Assembly: GCA_963837355.1 (NCBI GenBank)
Contig: CAWIMY010000007.1
Location: 1,612,001 to 1,676,000, forward strand
Source: Aureispira sp963837355
Lineage (GTDB): Bacteria > Bacteroidota > Bacteroidia > Chitinophagales > Saprospiraceae
Direction of reading: 5' to 3'
Length of the DNA: 64,000 nt
A program made the position numbers and the translations under genes. Below the pieces are notes generated by a model, which was not told the origin of the DNA, did no database searches, and worked only from the letters and a program-made list of their open reading frames with translations. Position 1 is the first letter of the stretch. Every line of letters begins with the position of its first letter. This document shows positions 35,302 to 44,300 of the stretch, in pieces.

Positions 35302-35752
35302 ACAATTAGTAGACAAATATTGGGAAGGAGAAACTTCTTTGAAAGAGGAACAACAACTGCGTGCTTATTTCAACAGCTCGAAAGTAGATCCTCGCTTAAA
35401 AAGTGTACAGCCCTTATTTGTATTTTTTAAACAAGAACAAGCGAAAGAAAGCCAGCGTCCTTTGCGCCTCTGGCAGGTATTTAGACAGCGCCCACAGCGG
35501 TTGTGGGGATTGGTCGCTGCCAGTGTGGCGGTCCTATTAACCATCGGTTGTTGGTTTTACCAACAGCAACAACAACTGCCACAAGTGGATAACTTGGCCG
35601 AAAGCCAAATTAGCAACACGCTAGAAAAAGATACCTATGAAGACCCCAAGGAAGCGTTCGAAAAAGCCAAAGCGGCACTGATGCGCGTTTCAAAGGGCCT
35701 CAACAAAGGGGTGCGCCAAACGCGCAAGGGCTTGGAACAAACTAAGAAATAA
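35282..35752 (+). CDS. Putative anti-sigma factor, single-pass membrane protein
   Basis: 156 aa. The N-terminal cytoplasmic part (YPTIKQLVDKYWEGETSLKE, then EEQQLRAYF) resembles the short zinc-less anti-sigma start seen before Bacteroidota ECF-linked membrane proteins. One helix (LWGLVAASVAVLLTIGCWFY) is followed by a charged extracytoplasmic tail. The overlap with the sigma gene indicates translational coupling. Function is inferred from position. Confidence 0.7.
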   Translation: MDYPTIKQLVDKYWEGETSLKEEQQLRAYFNSSKVDPRLKSVQPLFVFFKQEQAKESQRPLRLWQVFRQRPQRLWGLVAASVAVLLTIGCWFYQQQQQLPQVDNLAESQISNTLEKDTYEDPKEAFEKAKAALMRVSKGLNKGVRQTRKGLEQTKK

Positions 35753-35798
35753 GTACGCTTTTTCTTAGCACAATACCTAACAACAAAAACAACAACAC

Positions 35799-36305
35799 AT
35801 GAAATATCTAGTAGCAATAAGCCTCTGCTTATTAACTTGGAGCCTAAGCGCCCAAAACGCCATTGAAAAATACTTTCAACAATACGAAGATAAAGACGAA
35901 TTTACCTCCGTCTATGTCAGTGAACACATGTTTGGCCTTTTTGCCGAGCTGGATGTAGAAGATCCCGAAGATGCTGAGATTCTAACCATTATTAGTGGTC
36001 TCAAAAGCCTACACATTCTCACAACTGATAAAACCCCCAAAGCCTACTACCAAGAAGCGCTAAAACGCATCAATCGAAACGAATATGAGGTGTTGATGAA
36101 GATCAAAGATGAGGGCACCAACTTGCAGTTTTTGATCAAAAAGAACGGCAGTGTTATCGAAGAACTACTCTTATTGGTAGAAGACGAGGAATTTGTGCTG
36201 TTGAGTATTGTGGGGCAAATTGACTTGAAAAAAATAGCTCGCTTAGCAAAACACGTTGATATTGATGGATTAGAACACCTAGAACGTGTCCAGGATGCAG
36301 AGTAA
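35799..36305 (+). CDS. DUF4252 family secreted protein (first copy)
   Basis: 168 aa with a signal peptide (MKYLVAISLCLLTWSLSAQ). The DUF4252 features are the opening IEKYFQQYEDKDEFTSVYVS, the central LKSLHILTTD and the C-terminal ELLLLVEDEEFVLLSIVGQIDLKKIARL. The family lies in Bacteroidota operons with ECF sigma genes and its role is unknown. This copy is the most distinct of the three in the operon. Confidence 0.85.
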   Translation: MKYLVAISLCLLTWSLSAQNAIEKYFQQYEDKDEFTSVYVSEHMFGLFAELDVEDPEDAEILTIISGLKSLHILTTDKTPKAYYQEALKRINRNEYEVLMKIKDEGTNLQFLIKKNGSVIEELLLLVEDEEFVLLSIVGQIDLKKIARLAKHVDIDGLEHLERVQDAE

Positions 36306-36369
36306 TACGCCTTAGTTTTAATTTACTCCGTCTATTGTTTCATTCGATAACTCCAAAAAATAATCCGTT

Positions 36370-36909
36370 ATGAAAATACTTTTAATAGTGCTCTGTTTCG
36401 TATGGAGCAGCAGTTTGGCGCAAGCCCAGAATAAGACCATCAATGATTTTTATAAAACACACCGTAAAGGTGCCGAATCTATTGGCCTTTTAGTGCCAGG
36501 GTGGGTCGTGCAAGCAGGGATTAACATTGCTGTAGGCAAAGAATCGCGCCGCCAGCTAAAACCTTTTCGCCCTTTTTTGAGACGGTTGAGCAGCTTGCGT
36601 TTACTAGCAGTTGGCGAGGCGAGTCAACTCCCCGAAGGAGCGGTGCGCAATTTTGTTCGCGAGGTGCAACAAGAGGATTTTTCGACCTTGATGCGTATCA
36701 AAGAGGAAACTACCCACATAGATATTCTAGTTCGGATCAAAGAGCGTGGTCCCAAAAAGAAACGCCGTAGCATTGTCAAAAACGTATTAATGGTTGTAGA
36801 AGACGAAGGCGAAGTGGCTGTTTTTACCATCAATGGCCGCTGGCAAATGGAGCAACTCAATAAGCTCTTAAAAGAACAAAAGGTACACCAATTGTGGGCG
36901 AGCAACTAA
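36370..36909 (+). CDS. DUF4252 family secreted protein (second copy)
   Basis: 179 aa with a signal peptide ending ...SLAQAQN. It shares with the third copy the block VPGWVVQAGINIA, and has the DUF4252 tail NVLMVVEDEGEVAVFTINGRW. Basic residues cluster around 70-80 and 130-140 (KKKRR). It lies 64 bases after the first copy and is probably cotranscribed. Confidence 0.85.
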   Translation: MKILLIVLCFVWSSSLAQAQNKTINDFYKTHRKGAESIGLLVPGWVVQAGINIAVGKESRRQLKPFRPFLRRLSSLRLLAVGEASQLPEGAVRNFVREVQQEDFSTLMRIKEETTHIDILVRIKERGPKKKRRSIVKNVLMVVEDEGEVAVFTINGRWQMEQLNKLLKEQKVHQLWASN

Positions 36910-37000
36910 CAAGCTTTCTGACTAATAGTTCCTATACTCTATTCCACTCAAACCTTGCTGTTGTGGCGATAACAAGCCACAACAGCGCTTCCCAAGAATT

Positions 37001-37495
37001 ATGAAAACGCTACTACTAACGATTATTCTGCTTCTAAGCAGCTGGGCAAGTTATGCCCAAAACGCTACCCTCAATAGCTTTTTTCAGGCGCATCGCCAAA
37101 GTAAAGAAACGACTTCCTTTGCTGTTCCAGGCTGGTTAATCAAACTAGGGATCAACATTGCCTCTAACGACGACCAAGAGATGCGCGCCCAAATGGAGCC
37201 GTTTCGCCCCCTGATAAAAGGGCTCCGAGGCGTACGGTTTTTGATGGTCGAGGAATCTAAAAATCTGCCCCAAGGTACTGTTGCCCGCTTTGTGCAAAAA
37301 TTACGCAAGCGCGATTATGAGCCTTTAATAAAAGTGAAGTCATTTAGGCGAAGCCGCCATTGTACAGCACCGTCTCCAAAACGACACCATCTATTTGGAC
37401 GACGGACGGCGCGAATGGAGGTTAGTAGAATAACCAATCCTAAAATACCCCCTCAAACCGCCACTTGCAACAAACAGCCCGACCACCAAACGTAG
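37001..37495 (+). pseudogene. DUF4252 third copy, truncated and frame-shifted at about 37345
   Basis: The signal peptide (MKTLLLTIILLLSSWASYAQ) and the first ~110 residues match the second copy (AVPGWLIKLGINIAS, PFRPLIKGLRGVRFLMVEE, then YEPLIKVKS). After about 37345 the DUF4252 C-terminal half is missing. In another frame the DNA reads GEAAIVQHRLQNDTIYLDDG and stops after EWRLVE (37429), which looks like the tail of an unrelated gene. A deletion joining two genes is the simplest reading. The longer frame to 37495 is then spurious and runs into ubiA. Confidence 0.6.
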
Positions 37496-38325
37496 GCCAT
37501 ACTCAGAATGGCTACCACATTCGACAACAGGGCAAACAATTTCATTTCTAAGACGGAGTATTGTTTTTCTTTGTAAATCACAAACACATCCAGCAAGAGC
37601 CAGACCAATCCTAGCGCCAGTAAGCCACCAAAAATATATTCGTGGTAAACACTAAACAGCAACGCCACCTCTAACGTAACGATGCCAATAATGAGTAACT
37701 TTGTTTGACGCGTTCCCAACACCGTGCCCGTCGTTTTGCGCCCCGCTTTTCGATCGGGCTCAATGTCCATAACCTCGCCCATTAGGTGCGACTGTAGCGC
37801 AAACAAAAATAAGTATACATAAGTCGGCCAAGGCAACCCTTCTAAACCATTGATCCAAATACTGAGTGGAACCACTAACAAATAGCCGACTTGACACAGC
37901 AATTCTAAGGGCGGGTGGCTGCGCAAGCCCCGTTCAGGCAAGTTGTACAAGCCATTAATCAGCGTAAAAGTGATTAAAAATAAACTCACTTCCCAACCTC
38001 CAACCCAAATCAATACAGGAAAAAAAAGCAGCTGCACCACCGCCATAGCGCGCCACAAAACTTCCAATTCTGCTTTCGTACCGCGCGCGCCAAACCAAAA
38101 ACTATCCTTTCTAGGATTCAAGGCATCGGTTTCATAATCGACCATGTCGTTCCAACCATAGACCAAGAAGTTGAGGGGGAAACAAACATAAAAGAGGCCA
38201 TACCAGAATATCCACGAGGACGTAATCTCCCCACTCTGACTGGTCGGTAATAAATACAGCCAAAGGGTAGCAAACCAAAGGCCTGGCCGAGATACTTTTA
38301 AATAGAAGAGGAGTTTTTGCTGCAT
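37453..38325 (-). CDS. UbiA family prenyltransferase
   Basis: 290 aa from the ATG at 38325 (MQQKLLFYLKVSRPGLWFAT); an ATG further upstream adds residues encoded by a repeat. It is a polytopic membrane protein. The two Asp-rich motifs are NDMVDYETDALNPRKDSFW and MDIEPDRKAGRKTTG, which bind the Mg-diphosphate of the prenyl donor. Family members attach prenyl chains to quinone precursors, haem or chlorophyll; in Bacteroidota some act on carotenoid-type substrates. The acceptor is unknown. Confidence 0.85.
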   Translation of the reverse strand: MQQKLLFYLKVSRPGLWFATLWLYLLPTSQSGEITSSWIFWYGLFYVCFPLNFLVYGWNDMVDYETDALNPRKDSFWFGARGTKAELEVLWRAMAVVQLLFFPVLIWVGGWEVSLFLITFTLINGLYNLPERGLRSHPPLELLCQVGYLLVVPLSIWINGLEGLPWPTYVYLFLFALQSHLMGEVMDIEPDRKAGRKTTGTVLGTRQTKLLIIGIVTLEVALLFSVYHEYIFGGLLALGLVWLLLDVFVIYKEKQYSVLEMKLFALLSNVVAILSMAYVWWSGCLLQVAV

Positions 38326-38720
38326 GGGTAGCGTGGGAATTAATAAAAAGAAACGCCTAAAGTAGTCTTTTTCTTTTTTAGGGGTAGGAGGTAACGCCAC
38401 TTTAACCACTTTTTATAAGGGAGGAATCGTAAAACTCCCCATTACCCCTAGTGCTTTCTCTAATTTTTGTGCTGCATTCAGTCGCTTTATTTTTTTAATG
38501 GGTTGTTTTTTAAAATAATGTTTATATTTGATAATGTTTTAATCATCTCTCCAAAAGACAGCGATTATCACGACATGAGTAATAATATAAAGTATTAGTT
38601 ATACGAGGAGTTATTCTAACTTTGGGGCTACAACCCCGCAGCGTTTTTGCTTCTATTAAAGCCTCTTTAAAATCCTCGTCCAGCGCTCTAGTGAGTTGAT
38701 CCAACTTAAAAAAGTCCCCC
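38326..38720. other. Intergenic region between ubiA and the RHS gene
   Basis: Divergent promoters are expected here, but no clear consensus was found. It contains the left direct repeat at 38345-38375 and a short AT-rich stretch near 38500-38600. No credible gene. Confidence 0.5.
38345..38375. repeat. Left direct repeat of the RHS island
   Basis: 31 bases including GAAACGCCTAAAGTAGTC. They match 50004-50034 at 28 of 31 positions in the same orientation. The two copies flank the entire RHS region. Confidence 0.7.
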
Positions 38721-41042
38721 ATGAAAAATCAATGGTTGATTGTCCTATTATTGCTAGTAGCTCCAGCTATTGTCGCGCAACACCCTTTCGAAGAAGCCCT
38801 AGATCCCATTAAAGATATTTTACCTCCTTCTCCCACGGCCTCCGCTTTGGCCGCTTATGGAGAAATTCCCACTAGTTTGCACACGGGTATGCCTAGTGTA
38901 ACGATTCCCTTATCGGGTATAAAGGGGCGAAAACTCTCTGTGCCTTTATCGTTGAGTTATCAAGGAGGAGGGTATCAAGTAGATGCCCTCTCTTCTTGGG
39001 TCGGTTTGGGATGGAGTTTAAATGCTGGTGGCGTAGTCACTAGAACGGTTCAGGGGATAGAAGATGATCGAACAGGGGTTGGGTACTGGTCAATTGCTGT
39101 TCCAGAGGATTTGAATACGGGTGGGCAGCCTGCTACTGCTCAAGAAGCGCTAGCGATCGAAGACTATTACCAGTATTTGAACAAGGCGGCCAAAAAAACT
39201 TGGGATAGCCAACCCGACCAATTCAATTTTAATTTTGCTGGATACACTGGACGTTTTTTTGTTGAAAATAACAATGGCACTTTAATACCTAGATTAATAC
39301 CCCATCAAGACATTAGGATAACGTTACAAATAGATCAGGGAGCATTGAGTACGCTTACGTTGACGACTCCTAATGGAACTATTTATACCTTTGGTGGCGT
39401 AGGGACAAACGGTGTGAAGGCTGTTGAAAAGACAAAGACAAATAATCCTAACAGGTGTGGACGCAATTATGATTTGCCTGTCATTACTAGTTGGTATCTA
39501 TCTTCTATCCAATCGGTTGATAAAGAAGATCAAATTGATTTTGTTTACGCAGAGAATGCCATCAGCTATACAAGCAGCATCAATGAGCAGGCCAGTAAAA
39601 AACAATATCCTATAGGCTGTGGGTGTTGTGCTCAACTATCTCCTGCCACCACTATTTCTGGTGGGGGATGGGAGCATAGTCGTTGTGAGCAATATCTAGA
39701 TGTAGCTGGTCTTTACTTGGAAAAAATCAGCAGTATCGGTCACTACATCGTCTTTCAAAGCGATAATTCACGGTCGGATTTACTGGGCGGGCGACGGCTA
39801 AACGCTATTAACTACTATGACGATAAGGATAATTTATTAAAAAGCGTAGACTTAGTACAGGATTATTTTGAGACAACGGGTAATAATGCTTCCTCGGACG
39901 CTCTGTTGAACAAAAGACTTCGGTTGACTACGGTGACGGAAAAAGATGCTGCGGCCCAAGCCAATCCTCCCTATACCTTGGTCTATGATGCGTTGGAGTT
40001 GCCCCCTCGCTTGTCCAATGCTAAGGATTTTTGGGGGTTTTATAACGGACAAAATGGAAATACTACGTTGATTCCTGCTGAATTACCTGATAATCCTACT
40101 TTTTATACGGTTGGTGGGGATCGTTTTCCCAATGCTACTTATGCTAAGGCTGGAATTCTGACAAGAATTAACTATCCCACAGGTGGCCACTCCACCTTGG
40201 AATATGAAAGCCATGAGTTGGCCTATGATACGCCTATCGAAGAAACGGTTAAAAAAACAAAAGGAGTCTTGGCAGAATATGACTACCCCTCCAGTGGTCA
40301 ACAAGTAGTAGAGGGACTTTTTGATGTAGATCAAGCTCAGGAAGTAACTATTAACCTCAAAATTTATAACAAATGTGGTGCTCCGCCAGTAGCTGTTTCT
40401 TACCTGAAAATAGAAGAAAAAATAAATGGTTCTTGGCAGCCGTTGACCACCACCAATACCAACATCAACCAAACAGGCAGTGGAAATGATGGAAAAGGAA
40501 CCATCAGGTTGGGCGGAATGCTGCCCAGCGAGGATATCTTTGCCCTCTATGAAGATAATTTTAAATTGTTGCTACCAACAGGAGAATATAAATTAATAGC
40601 AGGTGCTCTCAATAGTTGTCCAGATCCTACTAGTACCGCTACCTTAAACGATAGATTAGACATCAGTGTACAGTATGTAGAACATACGGGAACGCTAATT
40701 TACAATAGAGAAGTGGGCGGGCTACGGGTAAAAAAGACAACCCTACACGATGGGATGGATGCTGCTAAAGATATTGTTGCAGCCTACAATTATAGAACAC
40801 AGGATGACCAACAGGTATCTAGTGGCTATGCTCCTACACCAACGGCTTATCTGCAAAAAATACTACGTTCTTTCCTGCTTATGGAGATGTTAACAATAGT
40901 TGCCGCGCCAATCCAGTTTATAGTGGTACACAACAAGATTTTCCCGCCTGTATCTGTGAGCAAGAGGTCGAGCAATTATACTCAGGAAGTCAAATTCCCT
41001 TGCATGGACTTAGTGGAAGCCATATTGCTTATACAGAGGTGA
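38721..41042 (+). CDS. RHS/YD-repeat secreted protein, N-terminal part (frameshifted)
   Basis: Signal peptide MKNQWLIVLLLLVAPAIVAQ, then a SpvB-like N-terminal region (PSVTIPLSGIKGRKLSVPLSLSYQ and LGWSLNAGGVVTRTVQG) typical of Bacteroidota RHS proteins. The true frame is lost at about 40855-40860, in a run of six A; with one more A it continues KNTTFFPAYGDV... into the next open frame. The last ~60 residues of this frame are therefore spurious. Restored across all three indels, the gene would span 38721-46230, about 2500 aa. Confidence 0.8.
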   Translation: MKNQWLIVLLLLVAPAIVAQHPFEEALDPIKDILPPSPTASALAAYGEIPTSLHTGMPSVTIPLSGIKGRKLSVPLSLSYQGGGYQVDALSSWVGLGWSLNAGGVVTRTVQGIEDDRTGVGYWSIAVPEDLNTGGQPATAQEALAIEDYYQYLNKAAKKTWDSQPDQFNFNFAGYTGRFFVENNNGTLIPRLIPHQDIRITLQIDQGALSTLTLTTPNGTIYTFGGVGTNGVKAVEKTKTNNPNRCGRNYDLPVITSWYLSSIQSVDKEDQIDFVYAENAISYTSSINEQASKKQYPIGCGCCAQLSPATTISGGGWEHSRCEQYLDVAGLYLEKISSIGHYIVFQSDNSRSDLLGGRRLNAINYYDDKDNLLKSVDLVQDYFETTGNNASSDALLNKRLRLTTVTEKDAAAQANPPYTLVYDALELPPRLSNAKDFWGFYNGQNGNTTLIPAELPDNPTFYTVGGDRFPNATYAKAGILTRINYPTGGHSTLEYESHELAYDTPIEETVKKTKGVLAEYDYPSSGQQVVEGLFDVDQAQEVTINLKIYNKCGAPPVAVSYLKIEEKINGSWQPLTTTNTNINQTGSGNDGKGTIRLGGMLPSEDIFALYEDNFKLLLPTGEYKLIAGALNSCPDPTSTATLNDRLDISVQYVEHTGTLIYNREVGGLRVKKTTLHDGMDAAKDIVAAYNYRTQDDQQVSSGYAPTPTAYLQKILRSFLLMEMLTIVAAPIQFIVVHNKIFPPVSVSKRSSNYTQEVKFPCMDLVEAILLIQR

Positions 41043-41362
41043 CGCAGTTGAGTGGCTTGAATGGAGCCAATGGGAAAACTTGGAATCGCTTTTCTAGAGG
41101 AGAGAATTCCGCTGCTAACGGCGGGGGAAATTTAGTGGTTCCACAATCTTTGTTGGACTGGCGTGGAGGAAACTTGGAGGAACAAATTACTTATAAAAAA
41201 GTAAGTGGTAACTATATAAAAGTGCAGGCTATTCAAAATACTTATCAAACGAGCTCGACCACAGGGAATGGGTTGGGGGTATTTTATGGGCTAGCGGTCA
41301 ATTTGAAAGGACATGAGCGAGATTGGATAAATCCAGATCGGGTCGTATATACCTTGCCATAG
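41000..41362 (+). CDS. RHS/YD-repeat protein, second segment (frameshift fragment)
   Basis: The correct continuation of the RHS gene, from about 40860 to 41340: HGLSGSHIAYTEVTQLSG and FYGLAVNLKGHERDWINPD. It is not an independent gene. The frame is lost again around 41337-41346 (GATCGGGTCG), after which GSYIPCHSGNTGANG continues in the frame of the next segment. Confidence 0.65.
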   Translation: MHGLSGSHIAYTEVTQLSGLNGANGKTWNRFSRGENSAANGGGNLVVPQSLLDWRGGNLEEQITYKKVSGNYIKVQAIQNTYQTSSTTGNGLGVFYGLAVNLKGHERDWINPDRVVYTLP

Positions 41363-41393
41363 TGGAAATACGGGCGCTAATGGCGCAACACAG

Positions 41394-44300
41394 TTGAGTG
41401 ATGGTTCTACTTGGTACAGCCCCTGTTATACCCAAAATCCTGGAGACTTTGTTATTGATTGGCCAGTTTTTGGTCGGTTCAATTATGTGTATTACCCCAT
41501 TTATTACGGATGGGAAAAGTTGACTCAATCTACGTTGCAACAATATGAAGAGAATGGAGTAGATTATCTAGAAACTACCACAGCCTATGATTACAGTGAT
41601 GCTTATACCCAGCTCCTCCGTACCCAAGTTACCAACAGTGAGGGAACCATTTATACCACAGAAAGTAAATATCCTACCTCGTATACGGTGTTGAGTACGC
41701 CTACTTCTACGGATAGTAGGGTCTTGGCCATCCAGAAAATGCAGGAATTGCATCAACATGCGATTCCGATAGAACAAACCAAATACGTCCAAAAACAAGG
41801 AGAGGTTAAGAAACTAGTAGGAGGGATTTTTACTGCTTTTGAAATCAACCCCAATAATTCCAATGTCGTGAATCCTGTGCGTATTCACCGAACAGAATTG
41901 ACGGCTCCTTATGCTATTTACAATACCAATTTTCTTTCTACAGCGATCGATGGGAATAATAATTTTTTTAATGCCCCTTTCTACCAACTCTATGGAACGT
42001 ATACCGCCCACAATGACAAAGGCTTACCTTTAGGTTTTCAGAGAGACAAAGACCTCCTCAACAGCTTTGTTTGGGGCTACGAGGATCGAGTCCCCATCAT
42101 GAAGGCCACTAATGCCCACCCTACAGAATTGGGCTACACCAGTTTTGAAGGAGGCGATGAAACCCCTTGGAATCTACAAGCCAGTGCGACGGCTACTACT
42201 GGAAAAATCGGGCACCATGCCTTACAAGTAACCGAAGAATACCCAGTAGGCCGAGTGTTTACCATAGATGGACAATACAAAACCTATAAGTTTTCTGCTT
42301 GGGTCAAAACGGCAGGCGGCAATTTTGGCAACATGGTGCTCCGAACTTGTTCTAGGGTCAACCCTGCCAATTACCCCAACGTCCCTAGTGCTTATGCGCA
42401 AACAAGTTTCAGCAATACCAACGGGGATTGGCAATTGGTAGAAGTAGAACTAGATGTGGCTCAAATAAGAGCCGATGCTGGATTAGCGGCCAATGATTTA
42501 TTGGATGTCCATGCGTATTTATGGAACCCTACGCAACAAACGATCGAGATAGACGCAGTGCGTTTTCATCCTGTAGCAGCTTTTGTAGAAACCTATGATT
42601 ACGAAGAAGAAATACTCCTGCTGACAGCGATAGAAGGGGTTAATCGGCTACACAGCAGCTATTTTTATGATGATTTTCAACGACTGTCCCATGTCAAGGA
42701 CTTCGAGGGCAACATTCTTTTGGCCAATGCTTACCACTACAAAAATGGGGGCAGTATAGAGAACCACGTAGCTACCAAAACGGTAAGAGTAGCAGGGAAA
42801 ACCACCTTGGCTTCTTTGGCAGGCTTACCACTATCAGCCTTAACCGCATCCTACCAATATCTAGATGGCTTAGGGAGAAGCATCCAACAGGTTGACAAAG
42901 GGCAGTCTCCCAATGGCAAGGATAGGGTGAGTTTTGTGGATTATGATGCCTTTGGTAGACAACGAAAGACCTATTTGCCTTATGTCACTACGAGTACGAC
43001 AGGAAATTTTAATACCAGTCCTATCACCCAAGCGCAGAGCTTCTATGGCAGTACTATAGCCGTAGAGAGCCGTTCCAATTATGCTTATGGAGAAACTGTA
43101 TTTGAAGCCTCGCCCCTCAATCGACCGATAGAACAATCTTCTGCGGGAGATGGTTGGGAAATTGGCACCACCCACACTACCAAGTATGCTTATAATCATA
43201 ACAAAGCGCATCCTGTGCTATACCTAGACGAACCAGCTGCCGCCGCAGCGTATTACGCCCTAAAAACATTAACCAAAACAGAAATCGTAGATACTAGAGG
43301 GATAAAAGGAGTCTCTTATACCGACAAAATGGGTAGGATCGTCCTTTCTAGACAAGAAATAGAACAGGCCACCAACCAGTGGACAAATACCTATACCCTC
43401 TACAATGAGTTTGGCCACATCAAAGCGGTTATTCCGCCCTCTGCTATAGCATTGATGGAGCAGAGTAATAATTATGACTATACACACGCCAACTATGCCG
43501 AGTTGATTTATACCTATACTTATGATAAAAGGCAGCGCCTCAGCAGCAAAAAAATACCCAATACTGCTGTGGTGTACTATGTATACGACCAATTGGATCG
43601 GCCAGTAGCTACCCAAGATGGAAACCAAAGAGCCCAAAACCAATGGTCGATACAAAAATATGATGTATACGGCCGACCAATTTTGACCGCTTTATATACC
43701 TACACCTTGGGACAAAGCAGCCTACAGAATTTCTTCGATCAACAAACGACGGTTGCGGAGGCCACTACCACAGGGACAGTAGGGTATACCAATACCTTAC
43801 CCGTACTGACCAGCACCGATTCCATACTAACAATCCAGTACTACGATGGATATGATTTTGATAGAGACGGAGTACCCGATGCAGAGAACACCTTTATTGC
43901 AGTTACTGGCTATGCGAGTAGTTATTTTACTAGAACGCTAGGTCAAGCGACAGGAAGTAAAACCCGCCTGCTAGATGGCTCAGGGGACTTTTTACGAAGC
44001 GTGGTTTTTTATGACGATAGAGGTAGAGTACTGCAAACCAACCAGCAAAACCACTTGGCGGGTCAAGATAGGAGCTGCAATGCCTATGATTTCATAGGAC
44101 AACTCACCAAAAACTACTACCAGCACCAGACCAATATAGGAGGCAACGCCATTAGTATCTCGACAGAAGAAACCTTTGACTATGACCATACGGGCCGCCT
44201 TCTAAAAGCTTACCATCAAATGGACAACGATGCCCCTATATTGCTCTCCGAACAACACTATGATGAGTTAGGGCGTTTAATACAAAAACAACTAGAAGGA

